This document shows positions 6,246 through 12,945 of a stretch of DNA of 20,518 nucleotides, piece after piece (the first letter of the stretch is position 1; every line of letters begins with the position of its first letter). The stretch is from positions 1 to 20,518 of the forward strand of contig UQVV01000006.1 of NCBI GenBank assembly GCA_900544635.1. The letters run 5' to 3'. Both the position numbers and the translations under genes were made by a program. A model generated the notes under the pieces. It was given only the letters and a program-made list of their open reading frames with translations, did not search any database and was not told the DNA's origin. This stretch comes from an uncultured Cloacibacillus sp. (GTDB taxonomy: Bacteria > Synergistota > Synergistia > Synergistales > Synergistaceae).

Positions 6246-8204
6246 ATGAATATGCTGTTGTTAACGGGAGTAGTCGGAGCGCTGGCGCTTGGATACGCGG
6301 CGGTGGCATCCGGCAAGATAGGCGCGTTCAAGGTAGACCACGCGCGAGTGAACGAGCTGTCCGGAATCATCCAGGGAGGGGCCATGGCCTTCCTTTACAG
6401 AGAATACAAAGCCCTGGTCCCATTCGTAATCGTAGTCGGCGCGCTCCTCGCATGGAAAATAAACCCGCAGAGCGCCGTCTGCTTCGTCTGCGGAGCCGTA
6501 TGCAGCGCCCTCACCGGCTACGTCGGAATGAGAGTCGCAACCAAATCCAACGGTAAAACCGCCTTCGCCGCAACCCACGGCATGAACGACGCGCTAAAAA
6601 TAGCCTTCACCGGCGGCAGCGTCATGGGAATGACAGTCGTAGGCGTAGGCCTCCTCGGCGTAGTAGTCATGTACTTCATCTTCAACGACGCCAACATAGT
6701 CACAGCCTTCGGCTTCGGAGCCAGCTCCATAGCCCTCTTCGCCCGAGTCGGCGGAGGCATCTACACCAAAGCCGCCGACGTAGGAGCAGACCTCGTCGGC
6801 AAAGTAGAAGCCGGAATCCCCGAAGACGACCCGCGCAACCCCGCAGTCATAGCCGACAACGTCGGAGACAACGTCGGAGACATAGCGGGAATGGGAGCCG
6901 ACCTCTTTGAATCCTACGTCAACTCCATAATAGCCGCAATGGCCATAGGAGCCCTCGTCATGGACCAGGGCGGAGTCATCTACCCGCTCCTCCTCTCCGC
7001 CATAGGCATAATAGCCTCCATACTCGGCACCTTCTTCGTCAGAGTCAAAGAAGGAGGAGACCCCGCCAAAGCCCTCAGAATAGGCCTCGGCTCCACCGGC
7101 CTCTTCATGATAATAGGCGCCTACTTCCTCACCGACTGGATGTTCGGCGACCTCACCCTCTTCTTCGCGGTCATCTCCGGAGTAATCTGCGGCCTCCTCA
7201 TAGGAGCCGCCACAGAATACTACACCTCCGGCGACTACGGCAGCGTCAAAGAAATAGCCGCCGCCTCCGAAACCGGAGCCGCCACCAACATCCTCGCCGG
7301 CCTCGGAGTCGGAATGAAATCCACAGCCATCCCCGTAATCCTCGTCTGCATAGCGACCCTCGCCGGCTACCAGTTCGGCGGCCTCTACGGCATAGCCTGC
7401 TCCGCAGTCGGAATGCTCGCCATCACCGGCATGGCCCTCTCAGTAGACGCCTACGGCCCCATCGCCGACAACGCGGGCGGCATAGCCGAAATGGCCGAAC
7501 TGCCGCATGAAGTACGCAACATCACAGACAACCTCGACGCCGTAGGCAACACCACAGCCGCCGTCGGCAAAGGCCTCGCCATAGGCTCCGCGGCCCTCAC
7601 CGCCCTCGCCCTCTTCGTCGCCTACGCCGAAGCCACCAACCTCACCACCATAGACCTCAAAGACCCCAAAGTCATGGTAGGCCTCTTCATCGGAGGACTC
7701 CTCCCCTTCCTCTTCAGCGCCCTCTCCATCCAGGCAGTAAGCCGCGCAGCTGAGAAAATGATAGAAGAAGTCCGCCGCCAGTTCAGAGAAATCCCCGGCA
7801 TAATGGAAGGCACAGGCCGTCCCGAATACGAGCGCTGCGTAGACATCTCCACAGCCGCGGCCCTCAGAGAAATGATAGTCCCCGGCCTCATGGCCGTCCT
7901 TGTCCCCGTCATAGTCGGACTTGCGCTCGGCGCCCCCGCGCTCGGCGGACTCCTCGGCGGCTCCATAGTCACCGGAGTCATGATGGCCATATTCATGTCC
8001 AACTCCGGCGGCGCGTGGGACAACGGCAAAAAATACATAGAAAGCGGCAACTTCGGCGGCAAGGGAACCCCTGCGCACGCGGCCGCGGTAGTCGGCGACA
8101 CAGTAGGCGACCCCTTCAAAGACACCGCGGGCCCGAGCCTCAACATCCTCATCAAGCTCATGTCCGTCGTCGCCACGGTTCTCGCTCCGCTCTTCGCGTT
8201 ATAA
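6246..8204 (+). CDS. hppA: Membrane-bound ion-translocating pyrophosphatase (K+-dependent, probably Na+-type)
   Basis: The 652-aa polytopic protein couples hydrolysis of cytoplasmic pyrophosphate to pumping of Na+ and/or H+. It has the Mg-PPi site repeat DNVGDNVGD at residues 204-212, preceded by [11 protein letters not shown], and the late motif [14 protein letters not shown] near the C-terminus. In [10 protein letters not shown] the Ala at 438 and Gly at 441 match the K+-dependent class; K+-independent pumps have Lys and Thr there. In the DLFESYVN segment Glu is at 222 and Asn at 226. This places the gate glutamate where Na+-pumping enzymes have it, so a Na+ (or Na+/H+) pump is inferred. 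G-rich AAGGGGG lies about 10 nt before the ATG. Codon use in the middle is strikingly different from neighbouring genes. It is monocistronic. Confidence 0.95.
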   Translation: MNMLLLTGVVGALALGYAAVASGKIGAFKVDHARVNELSGIIQGGAMAFLYREYKALVPFVIVVGALLAWKINPQSAVCFVCGAVCSALTGYVGMRVATKSNGKTAFAATHGMNDALKIAFTGGSVMGMTVVGVGLLGVVVMYFIFNDANIVTAFGFGASSIALFARVGGGIYTKAADVGADLVGKVEAGIPEDDPRNPAVIADNVGDNVGDIAGMGADLFESYVNSIIAAMAIGALVMDQGGVIYPLLLSAIGIIASILGTFFVRVKEGGDPAKALRIGLGSTGLFMIIGAYFLTDWMFGDLTLFFAVISGVICGLLIGAATEYYTSGDYGSVKEIAAASETGAATNILAGLGVGMKSTAIPVILVCIATLAGYQFGGLYGIACSAVGMLAITGMALSVDAYGPIADNAGGIAEMAELPHEVRNITDNLDAVGNTTAAVGKGLAIGSAALTALALFVAYAEATNLTTIDLKDPKVMVGLFIGGLLPFLFSALSIQAVSRAAEKMIEEVRRQFREIPGIMEGTGRPEYERCVDISTAAALREMIVPGLMAVLVPVIVGLALGAPALGGLLGGSIVTGVMMAIFMSNSGGAWDNGKKYIESGNFGGKGTPAHAAAVVGDTVGDPFKDTAGPSLNILIKLMSVVATVLAPLFAL

Positions 8205-8229
8205 AGAGGCGCGGAACGTGTGCGCGCTG

Positions 8230-8258
8230 TTGCGGCGCGCGCCGAAATGTGCTAATAT
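8230..8258 (+). promoter_or_regulatory. Candidate promoter of the infC-rpmI-rplT operon
   Basis: TTGCGG and TAATAT are separated by 17 bp. Just downstream, at the expected start site, is the inverted repeat TTGAC-TAAG-GTCAA (8266-8279). Confidence 0.6.
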
Positions 8259-8265
8259 CTCTCAG

Positions 8266-8358
8266 TTGACTAAGGTCAATGGGTTCAAGCAGAGGAATGC
8301 GCCTCTCGCCCGTCGGTTCAGCTTGCTGCCGGGCTTGCCCCTGAAGAGATGATTTCAG
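8266..8358 (+). promoter_or_regulatory. Structured infC leader (candidate antiterminator region)
   Basis: Several hairpins are possible: AGAGG/CCTCT (8291-8306), GCCCG/CGGGC (8308-8334, enclosing CAGC/GCTG), and CCTGAA/TTCAGG (8340-8359). The stretch ATGCGCC at 8297-8303 is identical to part of the 3' arm of the following terminator (8375-8381). It could therefore pair with the terminator 5' arm instead and act as an antiterminator. In Firmicutes the equivalent leader (L20 leader) lets ribosomal protein L20 repress its own operon. Whether this leader uses the same mechanism is inference. Confidence 0.5.
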
Positions 8359-8392
8359 GTCCGAGTGCATTCTTATGCGCCCGGACTTTTTT
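8359..8392 (+). terminator. Attenuator terminator in the infC leader
   Basis: GTCCGAGTGCAT (8359-8370) pairs with ATGCGCCCGGAC (8375-8386), with one A-C mismatch and one G-U pair, around a TCTT loop. It is followed by six T's. It lies after the operon promoter and before the first gene, which indicates transcription attenuation. Confidence 0.8.
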
Positions 8393-8424
8393 ATTTGGAG
8401 AATTTTACCAGGAGGTGTAATGCC

Positions 8425-9084
8425 ATAGCAAACACAAAAGAGGACGAACCGCGCGTAAATTCCGAGATCAGATGCCCGGAGGTTCTACTCATAGACGAGT
8501 CGAACGTGAAGCGCGGAGTAGTCGGCATTCAGGAAGCGCTTAAAATGGCCGAGGCGGCGGAGCTCGACCTCGTAGAGGTAGCCCCGCAGGCGAAACCGCC
8601 GGTATGCCGCATAATGAACTACGGCAAGTACCGTTTCCAGCAGCAGAAGCGCGACAAGGACGCCCGCAAGAAGCAGAAGAACCAGGTCGTCAAGGAAATC
8701 AAGATGCGTCCGAAGATAGACCTGCACGACTACGAGTTCAAGGTCAAGGCGATCAAGGCCTTCCTTGAGGACGGACACAGGGTCAAGGTCTCGATATTCT
8801 TCCGCGGACGCGAGATGGCCTTCCTCGACAGGGGACGCGACGTGCTGAACAAGGTGCTCGACGCCGTCTCCGACTACGGCAAGATTGAGATGGAGCCGCG
8901 CATGGAGGGCGCTTATATGCGCATCATGATAGCGCCGGCCGCGGATTCGCCGGCGAAGAAGCAGGCGCAGAAAAAGCAGCAGAAGCCGGCCGAGGAGCAG
9001 CAGGCTCCAGCGCAGGCGCAGCCCGCTCCCGCGAAGCCGCAGAAGGTCAAGAAGAACGTCCTGCCTGATGCAGACCAGATATAA
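8425..9084 (+). CDS. infC: Translation initiation factor IF-3, probable AUA start
   Basis: IF3 binds the 30S subunit, keeps subunits apart and proofreads the start codon and initiator tRNA. The N domain begins at RVNSEIRCPEVLLID and includes VAPQAKPPVCRIMNYGKYRF. The C domain includes KEIKMRPKIDLHDYEFK and FFRGREMAF. An Ala/Gln/Pro/Lys-rich tail (about residues 173-219) extends beyond the usual length of about 170-180. No ATG, GTG or TTG in frame follows the Shine-Dalgarno. The codon 9 nt after GGAGG (8411-8415) is ATA at 8425, giving a 219-aa protein. Rare AUU/AUC/AUA starts are known in infC, where they let IF3 repress itself. The nearby ATG (8420) is out of frame and meets TAG after two codons. 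An in-frame ATG at 8365 lies inside the terminator and lacks an SD. Confidence 0.93.
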   Translation: MANTKEDEPRVNSEIRCPEVLLIDESNVKRGVVGIQEALKMAEAAELDLVEVAPQAKPPVCRIMNYGKYRFQQQKRDKDARKKQKNQVVKEIKMRPKIDLHDYEFKVKAIKAFLEDGHRVKVSIFFRGREMAFLDRGRDVLNKVLDAVSDYGKIEMEPRMEGAYMRIMIAPAADSPAKKQAQKKQQKPAEEQQAPAQAQPAPAKPQKVKKNVLPDADQI

Positions 9085-9127
9085 GAATATGCCGCAAACT
9101 GGCAGAATTTAGAGGAGGAACTTAGCA

Positions 9128-9325
9128 ATGCCTAAACTGAAGACACATTCCGCTACGAAAAAACGTTTTAAGATAACTGGCACCGGCAAGGTCAGCTTTA
9201 AGAAGAGCGGACGCGGACACCTTCTTTCGTCGAAGAACTCGAAGCGCCTCCGCACGCTGAGAAAGAAGGGCATCCTTCTTCCGGGCATCGAGGCCCACGT
9301 CAAGAAGATGCTCCCCTACGCGTAA
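9128..9325 (+). CDS. rpmI: 50S ribosomal protein L35
   Basis: The 65-aa basic protein opens with MPKLKTHSATKKRFKITGTG, the L35 signature, and has the typical length. It is a structural component of the large ribosomal subunit. GGAGG lies upstream of the ATG at normal spacing. It sits between infC and rplT, the standard order in bacteria, and is presumably controlled through the infC leader. Confidence 0.97.
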   Translation: MPKLKTHSATKKRFKITGTGKVSFKKSGRGHLLSSKNSKRLRTLRKKGILLPGIEAHVKKMLPYA

Positions 9326-9377
9326 GCGCGGGGCGGGCCGTTCTATCTTAAAACAAAATTTCAAGGAGTGACATATA

Positions 9378-9728
9378 ATGCGAGTAAAGGGTTCAAGCGC
9401 CAGCCGCAATAAACATAAGAAGCTGTACAGCATTACGAAAGGATTCTGGGGACGTAAGAAGAACGTCTACCGCCGCGCGCGCGAAGCTTACCTGCACGCG
9501 CTGACGAGCGCCTTCGCGGGCCGCAAGAACAGAAAGCGCGACTTCCGCAAGATGTGGATCATCCGTATCAATGCGGCAGCCCGCGCCAACGGCATCGCAT
9601 ACAGCGCGCTCATCAACGGTCTTAAGAAGGCCAACATCACCATCAACCGCAAGATGCTCGCCGACCTCGCGGTGAACGACGCCCCGGCGTTCGCCCAGCT
9701 CGTGGAGAAGGCGCGCGCGGCTCTGTAA
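9378..9728 (+). CDS. rplT: 50S ribosomal protein L20
   Basis: The 116-aa basic protein has L20 features: N-terminal [54 protein letters not shown] and [13 protein letters not shown]20 binds 23S rRNA early in 50S assembly and in many bacteria represses its own operon by binding the mRNA. AAGGAG precedes the ATG. A short GGCC-TTCG-GGCC hairpin (9737-9748) follows the stop but has no T-run, so read-through into ktrB is possible. Confidence 0.97.
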   Translation: MRVKGSSASRNKHKKLYSITKGFWGRKKNVYRRAREAYLHALTSAFAGRKNRKRDFRKMWIIRINAAARANGIAYSALINGLKKANITINRKMLADLAVNDAPAFAQLVEKARAAL

Positions 9729-9762
9729 GACAGCCGGGCCTTCGGGCCGAAGCCGTGCGAAA

Positions 9763-11091
9763 TTGCAAATACACACCTCTTACAAAGTAGAGAGAGTTAT
9801 CGTCATAGGCTTCCTGCTGGTAATATTGGCAGGAGCCTTTCTCTTATGGCTCTCCAATAATTTCGTCCACGATATACCGATGACGCCCGTCGACGCGCTC
9901 TTCATAGCGACCTCGGCGGTCTGCGTCACCGGGCTCAGCGTCATAGACGTTTCCAAGGAGACGGGCGTCGTCTCGCAGCTCGTGCTTTTGTCGCTGATTC
10001 AGATCGGCGGCCTCGGCATCATGACGGGCATGATGTTCATGTCGCTCGTCGTGAGCCGCAGGGTCGGCATCAAGGGCAGGATATTCTTCCTCGGAGGCTT
10101 CGGCGTCGACGGCATACAGGGCGCGGTGAAGCTTTTCTTCACCGTCATAAAGTTCACCTTCGGCCTCGAAGCGATAGGCGCGCTGATTTTTATAGCGGGC
10201 TTCCTGCTCGACGGCGAGAGCTTAGGGCGGGCGGCGTATCTTGCGATATTCCACTCGATAAGCTCGTTCTGCAACGCGGGCTTCTCTCCGTGTCCCGGCG
10301 GACTTCAGGGCTACGCGACGACGCTTATAGTCCCCGGCGCGGCGATGGCGCTCATCATACTCGGAGGCATAGGCTTCCCCGTCTTCGCCGAGTGCGCGGC
10401 GCGCTGGAAGGACAGGAGCTTCCGCCTCTCCGCCTACGCCAAGCTCGTCGTAGGCATGACGGCGGGGCTCGTCTTCGGCGGCGCGCTGCTCCTGCTGCTT
10501 TCGGACTGGAACGGCGCTCTGCGCGACTATCCGGTGTGGGCGAAGGTATGGAACGCGCTCTTCATGAGCGTGACCACGAGGACCGCGGGCTACGACACGG
10601 TCGCGCCCGGCACGTTCTCCGGGCTCGGGCAGGCCGTCATGGTCGTGCTGATGCTCATAGGCGCGTCGCCCGCCTCTACCGGCGGCGGCGTAAAGACGAC
10701 GACCTTCGGCGTCCTCGCCGTCGCGGTGTGGAGCGAACTTCACGGGCGCGGCGGCTCGACCTTCATGGGGCGCAGCATCTCGCCCTCTACGGAGCGGCGC
10801 GCGCTATCGGTCGTCGCCGTCTACCTCATGACGATGCTCGCGGGCACCGTGCTGCTCACGCTTACCGAAGACATGCCATACTCGGCGCTCATCTTCGAGG
10901 CCGCCTCCGCGCTCGCCACGACGGGGCTCTCCGTCGGCATCACGCCGGAGCTCTCCACGCCCGGCAAGCTCATCATAACGACGCTGATGTTCTGGGGACG
11001 CGTCGGCCTCTACACATTCCTCTCCACTCTCATAGCTCCCGACGGCGGCTCCGAGATACGCTACCCGGAGACGCACGTCCCGATAGGATAA
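9763..11091 (+). CDS. ktrB: K+ uptake system membrane subunit (KtrB/TrkH family)
   Basis: The 442-aa protein has the four repeated pore loops of this superfamily with their filter glycines: SAVCVTGLS (51-59), SSFCNAGFS (167-175), SVTTRTAGYD (269-278) and SALATTGLS (382-390). The size and the single partner gene fit Ktr better than the larger TrkH. It forms the K+-conducting dimer in the cytoplasmic membrane, usually driven by Na+ or proton gradients. The first pore loop and helix require a start near 9763; the only candidate is TTG at 9763-9765, with no clear Shine-Dalgarno. Initiation may depend on translation from rplT, 34 nt upstream. ktrA follows after 16 nt. Confidence 0.9.
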   Translation: MQIHTSYKVERVIVIGFLLVILAGAFLLWLSNNFVHDIPMTPVDALFIATSAVCVTGLSVIDVSKETGVVSQLVLLSLIQIGGLGIMTGMMFMSLVVSRRVGIKGRIFFLGGFGVDGIQGAVKLFFTVIKFTFGLEAIGALIFIAGFLLDGESLGRAAYLAIFHSISSFCNAGFSPCPGGLQGYATTLIVPGAAMALIILGGIGFPVFAECAARWKDRSFRLSAYAKLVVGMTAGLVFGGALLLLLSDWNGALRDYPVWAKVWNALFMSVTTRTAGYDTVAPGTFSGLGQAVMVVLMLIGASPASTGGGVKTTTFGVLAVAVWSELHGRGGSTFMGRSISPSTERRALSVVAVYLMTMLAGTVLLTLTEDMPYSALIFEAASALATTGLSVGITPELSTPGKLIITTLMFWGRVGLYTFLSTLIAPDGGSEIRYPETHVPIG

Positions 11092-11107
11092 CGAAGGGGA
11101 TTCAACC

Positions 11108-11773
11108 ATGAACGGCAAAGAACAGAAGACATATCTCATCGTCGGCCTCGGACGCTTCGGCACGGCGCTCTGCGAGAAGCTCGCCTCTCTCGGGCAGAAC
11201 GTCATCGGCGTCGACAGCTCCGCAGCGCCCGTCGCGGAAATCGCCGATAAAATCTCGGTCGCGGCGCAGATGGACGTGACCGACGAGGCGTCGCTGGTAA
11301 AGATCGGCGCGAAGGAGGCCGACGTCGCGATAGTGACGATAGGCGAGGCCGTCGAGCCGAGCGTGCTTTCCACGTCGCTGCTCGTCGAGCTCGGAGTGCC
11401 GCTCGTCATCGCGCGCGCATGCAGCAAAATCCACGCGCGCGTGCTCGAGCGCGTCGGCGCGCACCGCGTCATCTTCCCGGAATGGGACATGGGCGCGCGC
11501 ATAGGCGAGGCGCTCGTCTATCCGTGGTATTCGTCCTTCACGAGGATAGACGGCGGAAATTTCGTCATAGGCAAAATTTCGCCGCTTCCCGAAATGATAG
11601 GGCACACGATGGCCGAGCTGAAATTTTCGCAAAAATACAAGGTTATTGTTATACTTATGGAATATGGCGGAAAGCAGTACAGCCCCAACCCGATGCGTCC
11701 CATCGAGGAAGGGGACAAGCTGTGGATACAGGGCACGATAGACGACATCCAGGCCCTCGTCGGCGCGGAATAG
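11108..11773 (+). CDS. ktrA: K+ uptake regulatory subunit (KtrA/TrkA family)
   Basis: The 221-aa protein has an N-terminal RCK Rossmann domain with GLGRFG at residues 13-18 and the strand-2 acidic residue in GVDSS (Asp35). A C-terminal RCK_C domain follows (about 140-221, including LWIQGTIDDI near the end). KtrA forms a cytoplasmic octameric ring that gates KtrB in response to ATP/ADP or NAD(H) binding. AAGGGG lies a normal distance before the ATG. It lies directly downstream of ktrB, so the pair makes a complete KtrAB system. Confidence 0.95.
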   Translation: MNGKEQKTYLIVGLGRFGTALCEKLASLGQNVIGVDSSAAPVAEIADKISVAAQMDVTDEASLVKIGAKEADVAIVTIGEAVEPSVLSTSLLVELGVPLVIARACSKIHARVLERVGAHRVIFPEWDMGARIGEALVYPWYSSFTRIDGGNFVIGKISPLPEMIGHTMAELKFSQKYKVIVILMEYGGKQYSPNPMRPIEEGDKLWIQGTIDDIQALVGAE

Positions 11774-11847
11774 CCGCCGCGCTGCGCTCCGCCAGAAGAT
11801 GAAATTTACCCGGCGCCTGTAAAAGCGCCGCGGCAGGAGGCATAAAG

Positions 11848-12933
11848 ATGCAGGAGAACGACGGTTCGAAGGCCCCGCAGGCAGCGGACGGCGGCCTTCT
11901 CGAAAGATTGGAAAAGATAAAGGAGTCGGGGCTTCAGAAGATAGCGGAGAGCACGCTGCCCGACCAGCTCCAGCTTGTCCGGGCGAACCTTCTCGGACGC
12001 AAGGGCGAGCTCACCGACATCCTGAAGAGCGTCGGACAGGCCGCGCCGGAGCTGCGCAAGGCTCTCGGACAGGCGGCGAACGAAGTCAAGCAGATACTTT
12101 CCGACGCGGTGGAGAAGCGCGGCGAAGAGCTTCTCAATTCGCTCTCGGCCTTCGAGGGCGAGGCCGACATAACGGTTCCCGGCACGGTTCCGTTCCGCGG
12201 CGGGCTGCACCCCGTCACTCAGATGTGCTACGACCTCAACGACGCCTTCCGTTCGCTCGGCTTTGAAATTTTTTCCGAGCCGGAGATCACGAGCGAGAAA
12301 TACGCGTTCGACAACCTCAACTTCGCGCCGGAGCACCCCGCGCGCGAGAGCATGGACACCTACTGGCTCAAGGGCCACGACGAGGAGCGCGGGGCGAAGC
12401 GCCTCTGCCTGCGCCCGCACCTCACGGGAGCTTCCGTGCGCTACCTCATGGAGCACGGCGCGCCGGCGCGCTTCGTGTATCCGGGGCGCGTCTACCGCAA
12501 CGAGACGACCGACGCGCGCCACGAGAGGGCCTTCTTCCAGTACGAGGCGCTCATCGTAGACAAGGACTTCTCCTTCGCCTCCGGCATGGTGCTCATCAAG
12601 ACGATCCTCGAAAAGGTATTCGGGCATGAAGTCGACGTGCGTATGCGCGTCGGCTTCTTCCCGTTCGTCGAGCCTGGCTTCGAGATAGACATGAAGTGCC
12701 AGGTCTGCGGCGGCGCGGGCTGCAAGGTCTGCAAGCACGTCGGCTGGATCGAGGTCATGCCCGGCGGCACTCCGCACCCGAACGTGCTGTGCGCTGCGGG
12801 GCTCGACCCGTCGGTATGGTCGGGCTTCTATATCAACATCGGCCTCGACCGCCTCGTCATGATGCGCTACGGCGTAGACGACGTGCGCCTCTTCCACAGC
12901 GCCGACCTTCGCTTCCTTCAGCAGTTCAAGTAG
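11848..12933 (+). CDS. pheS: Phenylalanyl-tRNA synthetase alpha subunit, divergent
   Basis: The 361-aa protein has the PheS layout: an N-terminal helical arm (about 15-100) with LLGRKGELTDILK, and a class II catalytic core with motif 2 GRVYRNETTDARH. A four-cysteine cluster, C284/C287/C292/C295, precedes GWIEV. The end is DVRLFHSADLRFLQQF. Together with PheT it charges tRNA-Phe. Key positions differ from typical bacterial PheS. The FHQ motif reads FFQ (229-231), the GCGMVHP segment reads PGGTPHP, and the pocket motif GFAFG reads GFYIN (326-330), putting Tyr328 where E. coli has Ala294. The length is also slightly above the usual 330-350. AGGAGG precedes the ATG, and a CGGCGC/GCGCCG hairpin lies at 11811-11830. 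Confidence 0.93.
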   Translation: MQENDGSKAPQAADGGLLERLEKIKESGLQKIAESTLPDQLQLVRANLLGRKGELTDILKSVGQAAPELRKALGQAANEVKQILSDAVEKRGEELLNSLSAFEGEADITVPGTVPFRGGLHPVTQMCYDLNDAFRSLGFEIFSEPEITSEKYAFDNLNFAPEHPARESMDTYWLKGHDEERGAKRLCLRPHLTGASVRYLMEHGAPARFVYPGRVYRNETTDARHERAFFQYEALIVDKDFSFASGMVLIKTILEKVFGHEVDVRMRVGFFPFVEPGFEIDMKCQVCGGAGCKVCKHVGWIEVMPGGTPHPNVLCAAGLDPSVWSGFYINIGLDRLVMMRYGVDDVRLFHSADLRFLQQFK

Positions 12934-12945
12934 GAGGATGAAATT

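Noticed and set aside
8365..8424. In-frame ATG at 8365 as the infC start
   Set aside because: It lies inside the attenuator stem, has no Shine-Dalgarno and would add a non-conserved 20-residue leader. The ATA at 8425 is correctly spaced from GGAGG.
8420..8428. ATG 4 nt after the infC Shine-Dalgarno as the start
   Set aside because: It is out of frame with IF3 and meets TAG after two codons; kept only as a possible overlapping minimal ORF.
11811..11830. CGGCGC/GCGCCG hairpin before pheS as a T-box or attenuator
   Set aside because: There is no T-run and no T-box consensus, and the spacing to the Shine-Dalgarno is too short for a leader switch.
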